DNA from: Tanypteryx hageni
Lineage: Eukaryota; Arthropoda; Insecta; Odonata; Petaluridae
NCBI GenBank assembly: GCA_028673005.1
Contig: CM054116.1
Location: forward strand, 130,487,547-130,551,546
DNA length: 64,000 bases
Reading direction: 5' to 3'
Shown here: positions 9,973 through 19,800 of the stretch, one piece after another
Numbering within the stretch: the stretch's first letter is position 1
How the letters are laid out: each line of letters starts with the position of its first letter
The notes under the pieces: model-generated
The model's database searches: none
Told to the model about the DNA's origin: nothing
The model's input: only the letters and a program-made list of their open reading frames with translations
Translations under genes and position numbers: made by a program

Positions 9973-11800
9973 ATGCCTATTTCCATTCTGGAAAGTAGAC
10001 TAAAGAGGAAAATTTTCTGGCGAAGGAAATTTCAAGATAGGTGGACTGAAAGATATGGTGTGATTCAGAAGAACAATAAAGCATTATGTGTTTTGTGTAG
10101 TGAAAGTGTCATGTGCAGAACATGGTGTGTAAAACACCACTATGAAACCAACCACCGCTGGCATCTACAAAAAAGTGAACAAAAAGTATACATGACAGGT
10201 GAAGTAAAAAAAAAATTTTCAATCAGGTAAGCTAGTGAAATTTCTTACTAGAGCTTTTCATTAAGTTTTGCTATTTCAAAAATTATTGCTCATTATGATG
10301 GGTCACTTAGTAATGGAGACTATATTAAGGAATATTTTGGAGTGTGTACCATTCTTATTTGAAGGCTATATAAAGAAAATACTTTTCAGCGTAGTCAAGA
10401 TGTCTGTTAGTAGGAATACAGTGAAAGTTCAAGTAATTAAAATGAGCTCCTATGTCAAAAATAAAATGAGGAAGTTTAAATTTATGTCAGTCGTTTTCTG
10501 TCTTGATGGAAGCACTGATGTAATGTTATCATCTCGTTTTGTTATTATCACTAGATACCCTGAGCAAATTAAATATGAGGTATTAATTAAGTTAATAAGT
10601 TTACCTTTAAATACAACAGGTGCAGATATATGCGAAGCTGTTGTGAATGAACTATCTAATGCACAGATTAATATTTCGAAAATAGTATCTGTCACTACTG
10701 ATGGTGCACTGAGCATGATTGGACGAAATGCAAGATTAGTAACTTTGCTTACTAAACATGTTGGCAATCAATTGCTAGGTTTCATTGCATTTAACACCAG
10801 GAGGCATTGTTTTCAAAATCATGCGCAAAAGAACTTGAAAATGTAATGACAGTAGTGACAAAAATTGTCAACTACATTGCTTAATGGGCCCTAAATAAAT
10901 GTCAAATAAAGTCAATGTTAAATGAAGTAGATTCAGTATATAATGAATTGCTCATGTGTGCTGGCTTACAATTACTCGAGGTAGTGTACTTAAAAGCTTT
11001 GATGGGTGTTTAAATGAAATAAAAATGTTTTTGAGTGAGAAAAAGTAGAATTTTTTCTGAACTAATAGATGTAGCGTGGTATATGGTAGCTCGTAATCAC
11101 TTTGGCTCCAAGTTGAACAGTTGTATAAAACTCCTTAAGCCAACTTAGTGGGCGAAATGCATAGGGCTTACCCTACAATTTTTTTGGCTTAAGGAGTTTT
11201 ATACAACTGTTCAGATGTAGCGTGGGTCAGCAGACTTGTTTTTACTGACTTATCATTGCATCTAAATGTGCTGAATATTAAACTACTACATTCTGGCAAA
11301 ACCGCTGATGTTATGTTCGATGTGATAAAAGCCTTCGAGATCAAGATGAAAAATATTCAAAAGTGACATGGAAGATTAGTACTTTCCCACTTGAAGAAGC
11401 ATTTTACTGAAGAAGAATTTCGCAACAATCTTGACTTGAAGAAGCTTCTGAAACAATTTAGTGAGATTTTAAGTTCAATTATGGTACAGTTGTTGGTGAG
11501 ATTTATAGTTTATGTAATTAGAAGAAACTGCGAAATTCATCAGGTACCCTAATACAGTTATTTTGGAAAATTTGCGACTACAAATATTCGACTGGATGGA
11601 TTTAAATGTCTTTGAAATGCAACTAGTTCCTTTTCAGTCCAGCTCAATTTGGAAACAAAAGTTGATAGATTTAAGGTTAGAATTAGAATCGGTTGGATGA
11701 GATCAGCTGACAGGAGTGGTGAAAATGAAATTCTGGAAGTGTAGAATGCCATTCCTGAAACATTTGAACCACTGAAAATAGTAGCTATGGTAATTTTTAA
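9973..11800 (+). pseudogene. hAT-superfamily transposase pseudogene (BED-like zinc finger and catalytic region)
   Basis: The first frame (from about 9975) reads DRWTERYGVIQKNNKALCVL, then a C..C....H....H arrangement ending in HHYETNH, the N-terminal zinc finger of SCAND3/GTF2IRD2-type domesticated and active hAT transposases. The second frame (10268-10846) holds SLDGST-like FCLDGSTDVMLSSRF, then the highly conserved VSVTTDGALSMIGRNARLV and LLGFIAFNTRRHCF (family: LLGFHCIIHQE..C). Fragments SELIDVAWVSRLVF and LSHLKKHF and a late SSIWKQKLIDLR block follow. Multiple stops and frameshifts, including one after the zinc finger, make it inactive. A 133-bp palindromic element interrupts it at 11080-11212; removing the insert and one target copy restores the local frame. 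Confidence 0.85.
11067..11225 (+). mobile_element. Palindromic insertion element copy 1 (133 bp) with 13-bp target duplication
   Basis: AGATGTAGCGTGG occurs at 11067-11079 and again at 11213-11225, bracketing 11080-11212. The insert has a ~33-base non-palindromic head (GGTAGCTCGTAATCACTTTG) followed by 28-bp perfect inverted arms: GAACAGTTGTATAAAACTCC onward, and its complement ending at 11212. The loop contains GTGGGCGAAATGCAT, shared with copy 2 at 35400. It sits inside the hAT pseudogene. The 12-13 bp duplications, head plus palindrome and GCGAAA motif suggest a non-autonomous Penelope-like element; a novel MITE is the alternative. Confidence 0.75.
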
Positions 11801-14118
11801 GTTTTTTGTCATCTTACTCATTTGAAGGTCTTTGTTTTCCGCGATGAACACCCTAAAATCAAACAGGAGAAACAGACTGACTGAGATATAAATGCTGTTT
11901 GTGTAGCACTGAAATTCACTAACTACACACATCCTTATACAATAAGACACTATGCATAGAGAAATTCATGGGATATGCACATCAGATTTTTTTGTAATGT
12001 TGGCATGCAAGCTAGAAAAGGTCCGTCATCACTGACATATGTTACACAGTTCCAGAAACTTTTGAAACACAAAAAGCATTTTATGGAGCTTCATGGTGCC
12101 TTGCATGATATGAGAACATAAATCAATAAAACTATACATTAACATAGAAATGGCATAAAATAAAAAAATAGCATAACTCTATTTTTAAGGTGTCCAAAAT
12201 CAGAAAAGGCCACATTTCACAACAGAACCTCAAGTTACAAGAAAAAGGACCTACATAATATCAATCCAGTGATAAGCATTCATACGAATGATAGAGAATA
12301 ATGAGTTTTTACTAGAAAGTTTACAGCAGTGCTAGAAAAGAAATGCAACAAATTATTTCTCGCAGCACTTACTGTATAATTAATGAAAAATCTTCTGCAA
12401 TAGAGGTAAATAAAACATTTTGTTGTTTTTATTGAACTGAGTTTCATTAAGCCCAAAGAAGAATAACCACTTCGTCAAGCCACAGCTGATATAAACAAAA
12501 ATAAAATCAGGAAACGTTAAACTTAAGTTACACCAATAGTGCAGAATAATTTAAATTTTATAAATAAGGCATTCAACAGATCTTCCATTCTGCACAACTC
12601 ACAAAGCTTGTAAGGTTCTATTAAAGGGGATTAAGAGGATTTTAATGACTGCTGGTGGGACTTCGAGAAGGAGGCCATAACTACCACTTCTCTTTGGACC
12701 CATTACTGAAAATGATAATGATGTGTTATTTCCATGCAATGGATCAATGTTAATCATAAAGTTATTTTATATTTTATTTATAGGTTCTCATTAATTTAAC
12801 TGTCAGATTATTTTTAAGTTTCCATTATTCAGCATTTTAAAGACCAACACTTGCAACACCCTTGAAATGGCTGAAGAAATCTTTTGGGCTGCACTGTATG
12901 GAATCACAGTTACCATGGGCCTCCTGTTGCATGCTGTAGGCTACAGTCAAGACATCAAAACGAAATTTTTTTCACTCTGGTTCGCTCAAAACACAAAATT
13001 TTGGTCCGGCTCCGGTTTTGCTCCAGCAACCAGGATTGAACAGGTTTTTTTACTCCAACTTTCATTTTTTGTAAAAATTTCAAGCTAGTTCCAAAATATC
13101 AGATGAAATTTAAATTACTAAAAACTATTAAATAAAATAAACACAACTTACAGCCTTTAGCACACATGCATCACAGATAATTCCAAAAGTAGATCATTAT
13201 GCACAGCTAGAAATCCAATTAATATGAATTTTGTAGATTTTAGCAATATTTTACGAAGTCAAGGATGATCAGCTTAATTTATTGGAATATATAAAAAATA
13301 TGTATCAATCTTTGATCTTCATTTTCAAGAAATGTCCAATAAAATGATCTAATTTTTTTGAAACTTTGTTCATCTAAAAACTGAAAAGGCCTACAACAAT
13401 CAAACTTTGCAAGACTTTCTGTTACATCCAATGGATTAGAAATATGCATGTCTTCATCTCATTCCAAGAGCCCAAGTTCGATTTTAATTAGCTAAAATCA
13501 GAAGATTCAAGTAATAAATGATCAAGAGTTTTAACACTTTAGAAACCAAAAAACCAACATTCATAATGCCTTCAGTAAAAAGACCACATTCAGGTCAAAA
13601 TCACTAAAATAATGGTTACATACAGAGCAGCAGAAAATTGAGAAGCAAGACAAAACCAATTAAATTGAATAAAATTTTTAAAACATTTATTTATAATTTT
13701 CCTGGCAATGCTGTGTATATCAGCTAGTATAATATACATATACAAAAACGTGCCAACCAGTAACAAACGACTGTGAATATGCCCTAGCATAAAACAGAAT
13801 GATCCTTATTCTACACCTAAATAGGAAAGACTGGCTAAATATGAGTACAAAACATATGGAGAAGGAATGATAATTCATAAAATTTATGCAAACTGAAAAA
13901 AGTGGAATAAAATAAATAATGGATTTCAGTTTCGGTTCAGAATTATATTTTTTGATTGGGTTTGGTTCCACTTTGACCAAAAATATCAGCCTTTTTTCAG
14001 TTCGGCTCGATACCCTGGCTTCAGCTGTTTTTTTGAGATATACAGCATACTGTTCCTCATGTGTTAGCCATGGCTTTGCAGGCAGAAGAGAATAGAGATA
14101 TGGTTGTGCTGCCATTGC
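11801..14118. other. AT-rich DNA with no recognised gene
   Basis: Short open frames at 12867 (+) and 13590-14115 (-) show no domain. Two stretches, about 12980-13050 and 13930-14020, are both rich in GGTTCGG/GGTTC words and may be the ends of one degenerate non-autonomous element, but the pairing is too weak to call. Confidence 0.35.
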
Positions 14119-15499
14119 CAGATCTACTCTATAGGCAAGCTAGGCAATTGCATAGGGTGCCATATGGTTAGGGGTGCTTCTTTTACAATGTACTACAGTA
14201 AAAACCCATTAATTCGAAGTTGCGGGACCAAAAAAATCTGAATTATAAAATTTTGAAATATTTAACAAAAAAATTGAACACAAAAAATAAAGATTTGTAC
14301 CTCAACATATGACAAAGACAAGTTATATTTCAAGAAATTTATTCAAAATAAGTTCAGATTTTTAAATGTCAAAACATAAACGAAATATAAATTCATTAAT
14401 TTAATAATAAAAATGTTAACTTCTATCAAAAATTACTTATTTTAATTTTTGCGTAAACAAATCAAAACTTCAACAAATTTATTCAAATAACGTTTTCAGA
14501 AGTACTGACTTTTTAATGTCAGCACACACAAGCAAAAAAAATAAAAACCCGAACAATATTTTAAAAAATAACGCCTAAAAAATAGTCACCCATTTTCTCC
14601 TACCTCAATTTTGGTGCTTCACTGCTACCAGGAAGATTGGGATTAACATTTCAGCCAGGGATTGCATCTTCATGGATAATACTTCAACTTGTAGTTGTAA
14701 CAACTTTAATGTCAGCCACGGGTGTCTGCTGGAACTTTTCCAGAGGGGAATGGGAGGAGGAGTGTGAGGGGCAAGGGGATAGGTAAGCTCCCAGTTGGGT
14801 TGGGTGGGCTTAATATTTTAGTGTTTTGTTTCAAGCATATTGCAGGGGGTCCCTACCTGCTTACCTGACCACAGAAAAATGACTGCATTAATCCCCTAAC
14901 CTAACCAGACATCAATAGTTGTTTTTTCTTGACAGAGGACTGATCCAGAGGGGGGCAACTGTCTCGCTTGTCCCCCCTGGCGGATGCACCTGCTGTCAGC
15001 ATTACCTGGTAGGTACCGTAGGTTGGGTATCATTTTATTTTTTTCTTGGGATGCAATTCAACCAACTCTTCACTTTAAATCTCTAATATAACTGTTGGCA
15101 GTAAAATAGTTGAACATATTCTCATATTTTCAGAATTAATTTTTTGAATTATTTGGACGTGCATGTACTATTAGTATTTTGCACACGAGGCTAAAAGTTG
15201 CTTCGAATTCAGAATTATCAAGATTTTTCAAATTATACACATATTATACTGAAAATAATTTTGTTTCTGTTGGGGATGAGTAAGGTATCGAATTATTTCA
15301 AAATAAAGGTGTTTGAATTAACGGGGTTTTACTGCATGTATTTTTTATTTCTTTATTATTTGATAATACACAAGAAATATAAATTTAATTTATTATTACA
15401 ATGAGAATCTAAATATATTTTCTGTGAATTTTACAAAGGGCCTCATTTAGACCTCTTGCCTATGATGCCAAAATACCTTGAGCCAGCCCTGGCCATTGC
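14111..15499. mobile_element. hAT-like non-autonomous element with 8-bp target duplication, hosting a nested MITE
   Basis: GCCATTGC stands at 14111-14118 and again at 15492-15499. Between them the element starts CAGATC and ends GAGCCAGCCCTG, so both termini follow the CAG..CTG rule of hAT elements, and the duplication length (8 bp) is hAT-typical. Near the ends, ATAGGCAAGCTAGGC (left) and CTCTTGCCTATGATGCC (right) are partly complementary. No transposase is present. A separate pogo-like MITE (14196-15334) lies within it, so this element is the older of the two. Confidence 0.7.
14196..15334. mobile_element. Nested pogo-like MITE
   Basis: It begins TA|CAGTAAAAACCCATTAATTC at 14194 and ends GAATTAACGGGGTTTTACTG at 15334, an inverted pair with about two mismatches over the outer 20 bases. 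The left flank is TA; the right flank has decayed to CA. The ends resemble the CAGTAAAACCYCG-type termini of Tigger elements. The 1.1-kb interior has no readable transposase. Confidence 0.7.
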
Positions 15500-15749
15500 T
15501 CTGACATGCTTAACAGCAGACTTCTCTGCATTTACATAGTAATAAATGATGGACAGGTGCATTGTCTATGTAGGCATTATAATTGCTGCCTGCATTGTAA
15601 GTTACATAAAAATTCATGATACCTTTTTATGAAGAGCCCTTTCTTTTTTTCCAATTATCTGAATTTTTTATTATCTGTACTGGTACCCAGACATTATGCC
15701 AAATAGACATTATGATAAATGGACATTATGCTGACAAAACATTATGGGG

Positions 15750-16745
15750 ATGGAATGGGATAGACAGGAAACGTTAACAACCAATTTATAAGCAACTGAA
15801 TGGGAAATCTATACAACTAGTATCATATATTGTATGAGGTATGTAAACTACCAGAATAAATAAGCAACTGAGCAGGTGCATTGAACTGTCAGAAATATAA
15901 ATGGGTAATGTGAACTACAAAAATTATTAACAGCTGAATGGGAAATTTTTATCACCAATAGTAAAATCCAACGTAAGCAATATAGGTGTCTATCGACTGC
16001 AAAATACAAACATAATAATAAATAAGGAATTAACCAATATAAAATGACATGGTGGTCGTGGAGAGGGGGGGGGCAGAAGGAATCATAATAAAGTGTAAGC
16101 AATATCTATCAAGGTCATTCCTTATGTATTATTATGCATGTATAGACAAATTGTCTATGTTGGATTTTAATAGTTATGGTCTAATTTCCTGTTTAGCTGT
16201 TAATAATTCTTGTAGTTCATATTAGCTGTTCGATTGTTCATAATACAGCTAGTATAATTTACCTGTTCAGTTGTTAATATGGATAGTATAATTGACCCAT
16301 TCAGTTGTTTTTATGTCTGGTGCTACCGATTGCACATTAGATTGGTTATAAGTAATGCTGTACACATACCGTTTAAATTTTTTATACTTTGGGTAGTACA
16401 CTTTACATGTTCAATTGTTTATACAACTGATGGTACAATATAACCATTAAATTGTTTATAATTCTGGTGGATAAAATTAACTGCATAATATCATATTCTA
16501 CTGGTGGTACAAACTACATATTCAATTGTTAATATCTCTGGTGGTACAGTGTACCCGTTATATTGTTCATACTTTTTGTGGTTCAAATTATCCATTCAAA
16601 ACTTCACAATTTCTTTGGTTCAATCTACTCATTCAATTGTTTATATTTCTGGCGATTCACAATGACCATTCAATAGTTTATAATACTGGCAAATTTACAT
16701 TAGCCATTCAATTGTTTATTTCCTGCCTTGAAGTTACACTAAAGA
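15750..16745. mobile_element. Large imperfect foldback element with internally repetitive arms
   Basis: The left arm (about 15750-16080) contains repeated AAGCAACTGAATGGG-type units. The right arm (about 16110-16740) contains many copies of the reverse complement, of the form CATTCAATTGTTTATA followed by TCTGGTGGTACA, spaced roughly 45-60 bases. Near the centre, AAAATCCAACGTAAGC (left) pairs with a GTCTATGTTGGATTTT block (right). The result is a ~1-kb hairpin-forming structure whose arms are minisatellites. A solo left arm is at 2410-2670. This resembles foldback-type transposons; no coding region was found. Confidence 0.6.
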
Positions 16746-16792
16746 ACGTTAGATATGTCTCTGAGGGATAACTTCTACTGACCCCCGATTTT

Positions 16793-17031
16793 CCATAGTC
16801 CTTGGCTCTCGCCAACCATGGGTTAAATCATGAACATAACCCTGCAGTTGGCGAGGGACTAAAGTCTGGACGAAATTACTTGGGGATTGCCACTTCGGGC
16901 TAGGAGGGGTGGGGGCTTGGCAGGAAAGACTCTCCTACCTCACAGCCAATCACAGGTGGAGGGGAGAGAAGTGCTGCTAGCTTCGCTTCCCTCTAACCCG
17001 AAGTGTCAATCCCAAAGTAATTTCGTCCAGA
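16793..17031. mobile_element. Pair of adjacent short palindromic MITE-like elements
   Basis: 16865-16899 and 16997-17031 are ~35-bp inverted arms (TCTGGACGAAATTACTT...CACTTCGGG) around a GC-richer loop. Immediately upstream, a second inverted pair, CTCGCCAAC and GTTGGCGAGGGACTA, spans about 16795-16854. Both would fold into stable hairpins. No target duplication could be fixed for either. Confidence 0.55.
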
Positions 17032-17648
17032 TTATAGTGAAACTCTTAAAATATTTGTTCCCATTAATGTGTTATCTATTTTGGATATATTTTGTATGTT
17101 GTATTGGCTTTATATTTTCGTTTTCCAATTCATAAACTTTTCTCGAGCCATAATCTTAAAAAATCGTCTTTGATCAATTAAACAAAAAATTCAATTATTT
17201 AATAACATTTTTCTAATGGATTTCTTTCTTTGGATTATGGATGATATTAAAATATCAAGTACTGACTTCCAACCCATTATTTCATATATAAGGGAAGTTT
17301 TTGAACTGAAATTTTGACCATATTGTTCCAGTTCTGACTCAATTTTTCTGTTCCAGATCCAGGAACCATTCCTTGTTCCAAAACTGGAACTTTCCCATCT
17401 CTGTTTTATATTCAAGCACATAAAACTAAATATAACATATTTTCCCAATTTTTCTTCCTCAGACTTTGCACACACTAATAGTATATAAAAATGCCTAAAG
17501 TTATTTACACAAATTTAATCAAGTTTTTCAAAAAATATGAAAGAAGTACTAACCTTTAGGTATGTTTATCAGCCAAATTTTTCAGAAAAATAAATCATTC
17601 ATTTAGCAATTTTCATAAAAACCATACTTGAATCACATAGAAGTTACA
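17032..17648. other. AT-rich stretch with a possible hAT MITE end
   Basis: At about 17340-17404 the sequence ends GGAACTTTCCCATCTCTG, whose complement CAGAGATGGGAAAGTTCC has the form of a hAT terminus. The matching left end was not located. Nothing else was recognised. Confidence 0.3.
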
Positions 17649-17962
17649 ATATAAAGCAGGGATGGCCAAACCGTGACTCACGAGCCGCATGCAGCTCTTT
17701 TAACTTAACGTGCGGCTCTTATTCATTTACAGTCAAGGGTGTATCAAGGCTTATCACGTCAGGATGCGATAATGCTGTGCGAGTAAAACCTTTTGGGGAT
17801 GCTTAATGGGCATGCAGTTTCTCTGTATTGCATCGAATAGAAGCTATGTTCACTGTTCATACATATCTGTGCGCAGAATGCATGTCTTGCGGCTCTCAAG
17901 CTTAGGGAGATTATCATATGTGGCTCTGAGGGTAAGCAGGCTTGGCCACCTCTGATATAAAG
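17649..17962. mobile_element. Non-autonomous hAT element (298 bp) with perfect 8-bp target duplication
   Basis: ATATAAAG is present at 17649-17656 and 17955-17962. The element between them begins CAGGGATGGCCAAACC and ends GGCTTGGCCACCTCTG, a 16-bp inverted pair with 3 mismatches. The interior is rich in GCGGCTC words and codes for nothing. A second member of the family lies at 51344-51500 and a relative at about 29640-29934, which share the GCGGCTC and CTCAGAGCC blocks. Confidence 0.88.
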
Positions 17963-18044
17963 TATCCTCTGACAAAATGCTCGATTCAAACTTAGAAGCA
18001 AAGTTTATTTACACAGAGATAGTTTCAAGAAACCAATGTGAATA

Positions 18045-18545
18045 TACAGGCATCCCTTGTTACTTGTCACTAACGAGAAGAAGCTACAACCTTCGGGTCA
18101 CGGATTTTGATGAAAATTGACCAGGTGATTCTACATCGAAAATAAGGAGACCCATGTCTTGGTTTTTTTGTGAATGGATCCTTGGGTTCGAGAAAATATG
18201 AAAAAACGTTGTATACAACTTAATAAGCTTCATTATCGAATTGTTAATAAGAAAGGGAATGGCTGAGTGGAAAGCATGCCTAGCTCCTATGGCGTAGGCC
18301 TAGGTTCGATACCAAATGTTTTTGTTTTTTTTTCTTCAAATTATCCAAGAGTTATTTGAAAAGTAATATTCTCCAGTAAAAATAGGCTGTATAATTTTTA
18401 TTTGGAGGCAATGAATGTAGAAACATACAATAATGGGCATTTTTGATGAAAAATCACCTGGTCTATTTTCATCAAAATCCATGACCCGAAGGTCATAGCC
18501 TCTCCTTGTTAGTGCGGTTCTGTTATAGTGCTCTCGCTAAGTGCT
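18045..18545. mobile_element. Foldback element enclosing a tRNA-like segment
   Basis: About 65-bp inverted arms lie at about 18065-18135 and 18455-18525. The left arm holds ACCTTCGGGTCACGGATTTT; the right arm is its complement, containing AAAATCCATGACCCGAAGGT. Between them at about 18255-18335 is a segment with a tRNA A box and B box, annotated separately. The element is ~0.5 kb and non-coding. Confidence 0.6.
18257..18335 (+). ncRNA. tRNA-like, possibly SINE-head sequence with Pol III boxes
   Basis: TGGCTGAGTGG matches the RNA polymerase III A box and GGTTCGATACC, about 45 bases on, matches the B box exactly. A T5-G-T9 run follows that could terminate Pol III. The acceptor stem and much of the T stem do not pair well, so this is not a functional tRNA gene. 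A tRNA-derived SINE head or decayed tRNA is more likely. Confidence 0.5.
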
Positions 18546-18559
18546 GAATAAATGACACC

Positions 18560-19800
18560 TTGTTTTGGGTATATATTACATGCACATAACTTTCTCATAC
18601 GATTTATTATAACTAATTAGTATTTGTAGGTAACTTACGATTAAATTAAAAATCTGATGTGGCTACCACATGACTTTCTCCATGTCTGTAATACACTGTA
18701 GACCCGATATAATCCACCTTGATATAACACGGGCAATGGTTGGACCCCATCTTTTTTCATTTGTAATTACATAGTTTTCACTCACATTCTCTACAAACAT
18801 CTTTGGTTATAGACATAGTTACCTTCCGTTACATGTGTTCTTTATTGATGATAAAAGTGTGTTGGTTTTAAACTTGTAATCACAGATGTTGTTAATCAGT
18901 AAATGTTTGTTCTTCAAAGTGGAACACAATAAAAAATTAAATATTTCAAATTTTTAAAATAAAATATTTTTAACTGCTGTATTATTTTCTCTCTTTTTTC
19001 GCCCGTTTGTGCATGGACAATGGTTACCGCAATGTCATTTCTGACAGGTAGGTTTATGGCATCAGCTGTCACTGCATGTAATTATAAATAGATAAATGCG
19101 CTATAATGCAGATTCACTTATAATGCAGTCAAATATCTTGGATCCCAACGTCCGCATTATATCGGGTCTAGTGTATTTCTAAAAATTCCAAATAGATTAC
19201 ATAATAATAAATATATTAAGAAACTGCGAGAAAATTATAGACTACAATGAACAGAAATAAATTCAAACCATAGCCTTCTATTATTGAATATAGCCACAAA
19301 GTTCCAACAATTAAGAAAAGAAAAAGGAGCGTTACTAAGACGTAACTAAGCGTCAATTGTTAACAACAGTCATCTGTAGGTGGCATGGTGGTGGTAGCTA
19401 AAAATATAAGATATCTCTTAAACGATGCATTATATGGGAAAATGGTTCAAACAAAGGTTGTAGAAAATTAAATTTCCTACAACTTTTATTCCAATACATT
19501 TTTATATTTATCAAATATTAAAGCAAATATATTAAAATAACGGATAAGTAAACACCCACTTCCGGTTGACCGATTTTTACCAAAAACTAATCAGTTCTTC
19601 TGACTTTTATAAAAATGTTAAATATAAAATTTGGCGTTGACCTGGTTAATAGTTTTTAAATTATAGCATCCACAAAAAAGCTATCACATACACACACAGA
19701 CATCGAGAAAATGGTCAAAACGTGTATTTCCGTTAAAATCACGAAGTCGAATTTTTCATGAAAACAATACTTTCCCCTATACTACGTATGGAGAAAGTAA
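18560..19800 (-). repeat. Dispersed repeat family R54, inverted copy
   Basis: Read on the minus strand, this block matches 54603-55200 and 56220-56430. Shared landmarks in order are the CATACGTAGTATAGGGGAAAG block, CACTTCCGGTTGACCGATTT, the TAACAATTGACGCTTAGTTAC block, the GTTGGAACTTTGTGGC block and the TGGTAGCCACATCAG block. This copy is interrupted by a 480-bp MITE (18694-19173) that is absent from the 56.2-kb copy. No coding sequence was seen, and the parental element class is not known. Confidence 0.7.
18692..19175. mobile_element. 480-bp MITE with TA duplication, verified by a paralogous empty site
   Basis: It is flanked by TA at 18692-18693 and 19174-19175, begins CACTGTAGACCCGATATAAT and ends ATTATATCGGGTCTAGTG. 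The repeat copy at about 56380-56410 (read as reverse complement) has the uninterrupted sequence CTGTAATATTTCTAAAAATT. The insertion therefore duplicated a single TA, as expected for the pogo/Tc1-mariner superfamily. No transposase is present. Confidence 0.85.

Noticed and set aside
12980..14020. A 1-kb MITE with GGTTCGG-type ends
   Set aside because: The two ends share word usage only. I could not align them as inverted or direct repeats or find flanking duplications.
13720..14115. 131-residue minus-strand open frame
   Set aside because: It has no domain, biased AT-rich codons, and no splice-linked neighbours.
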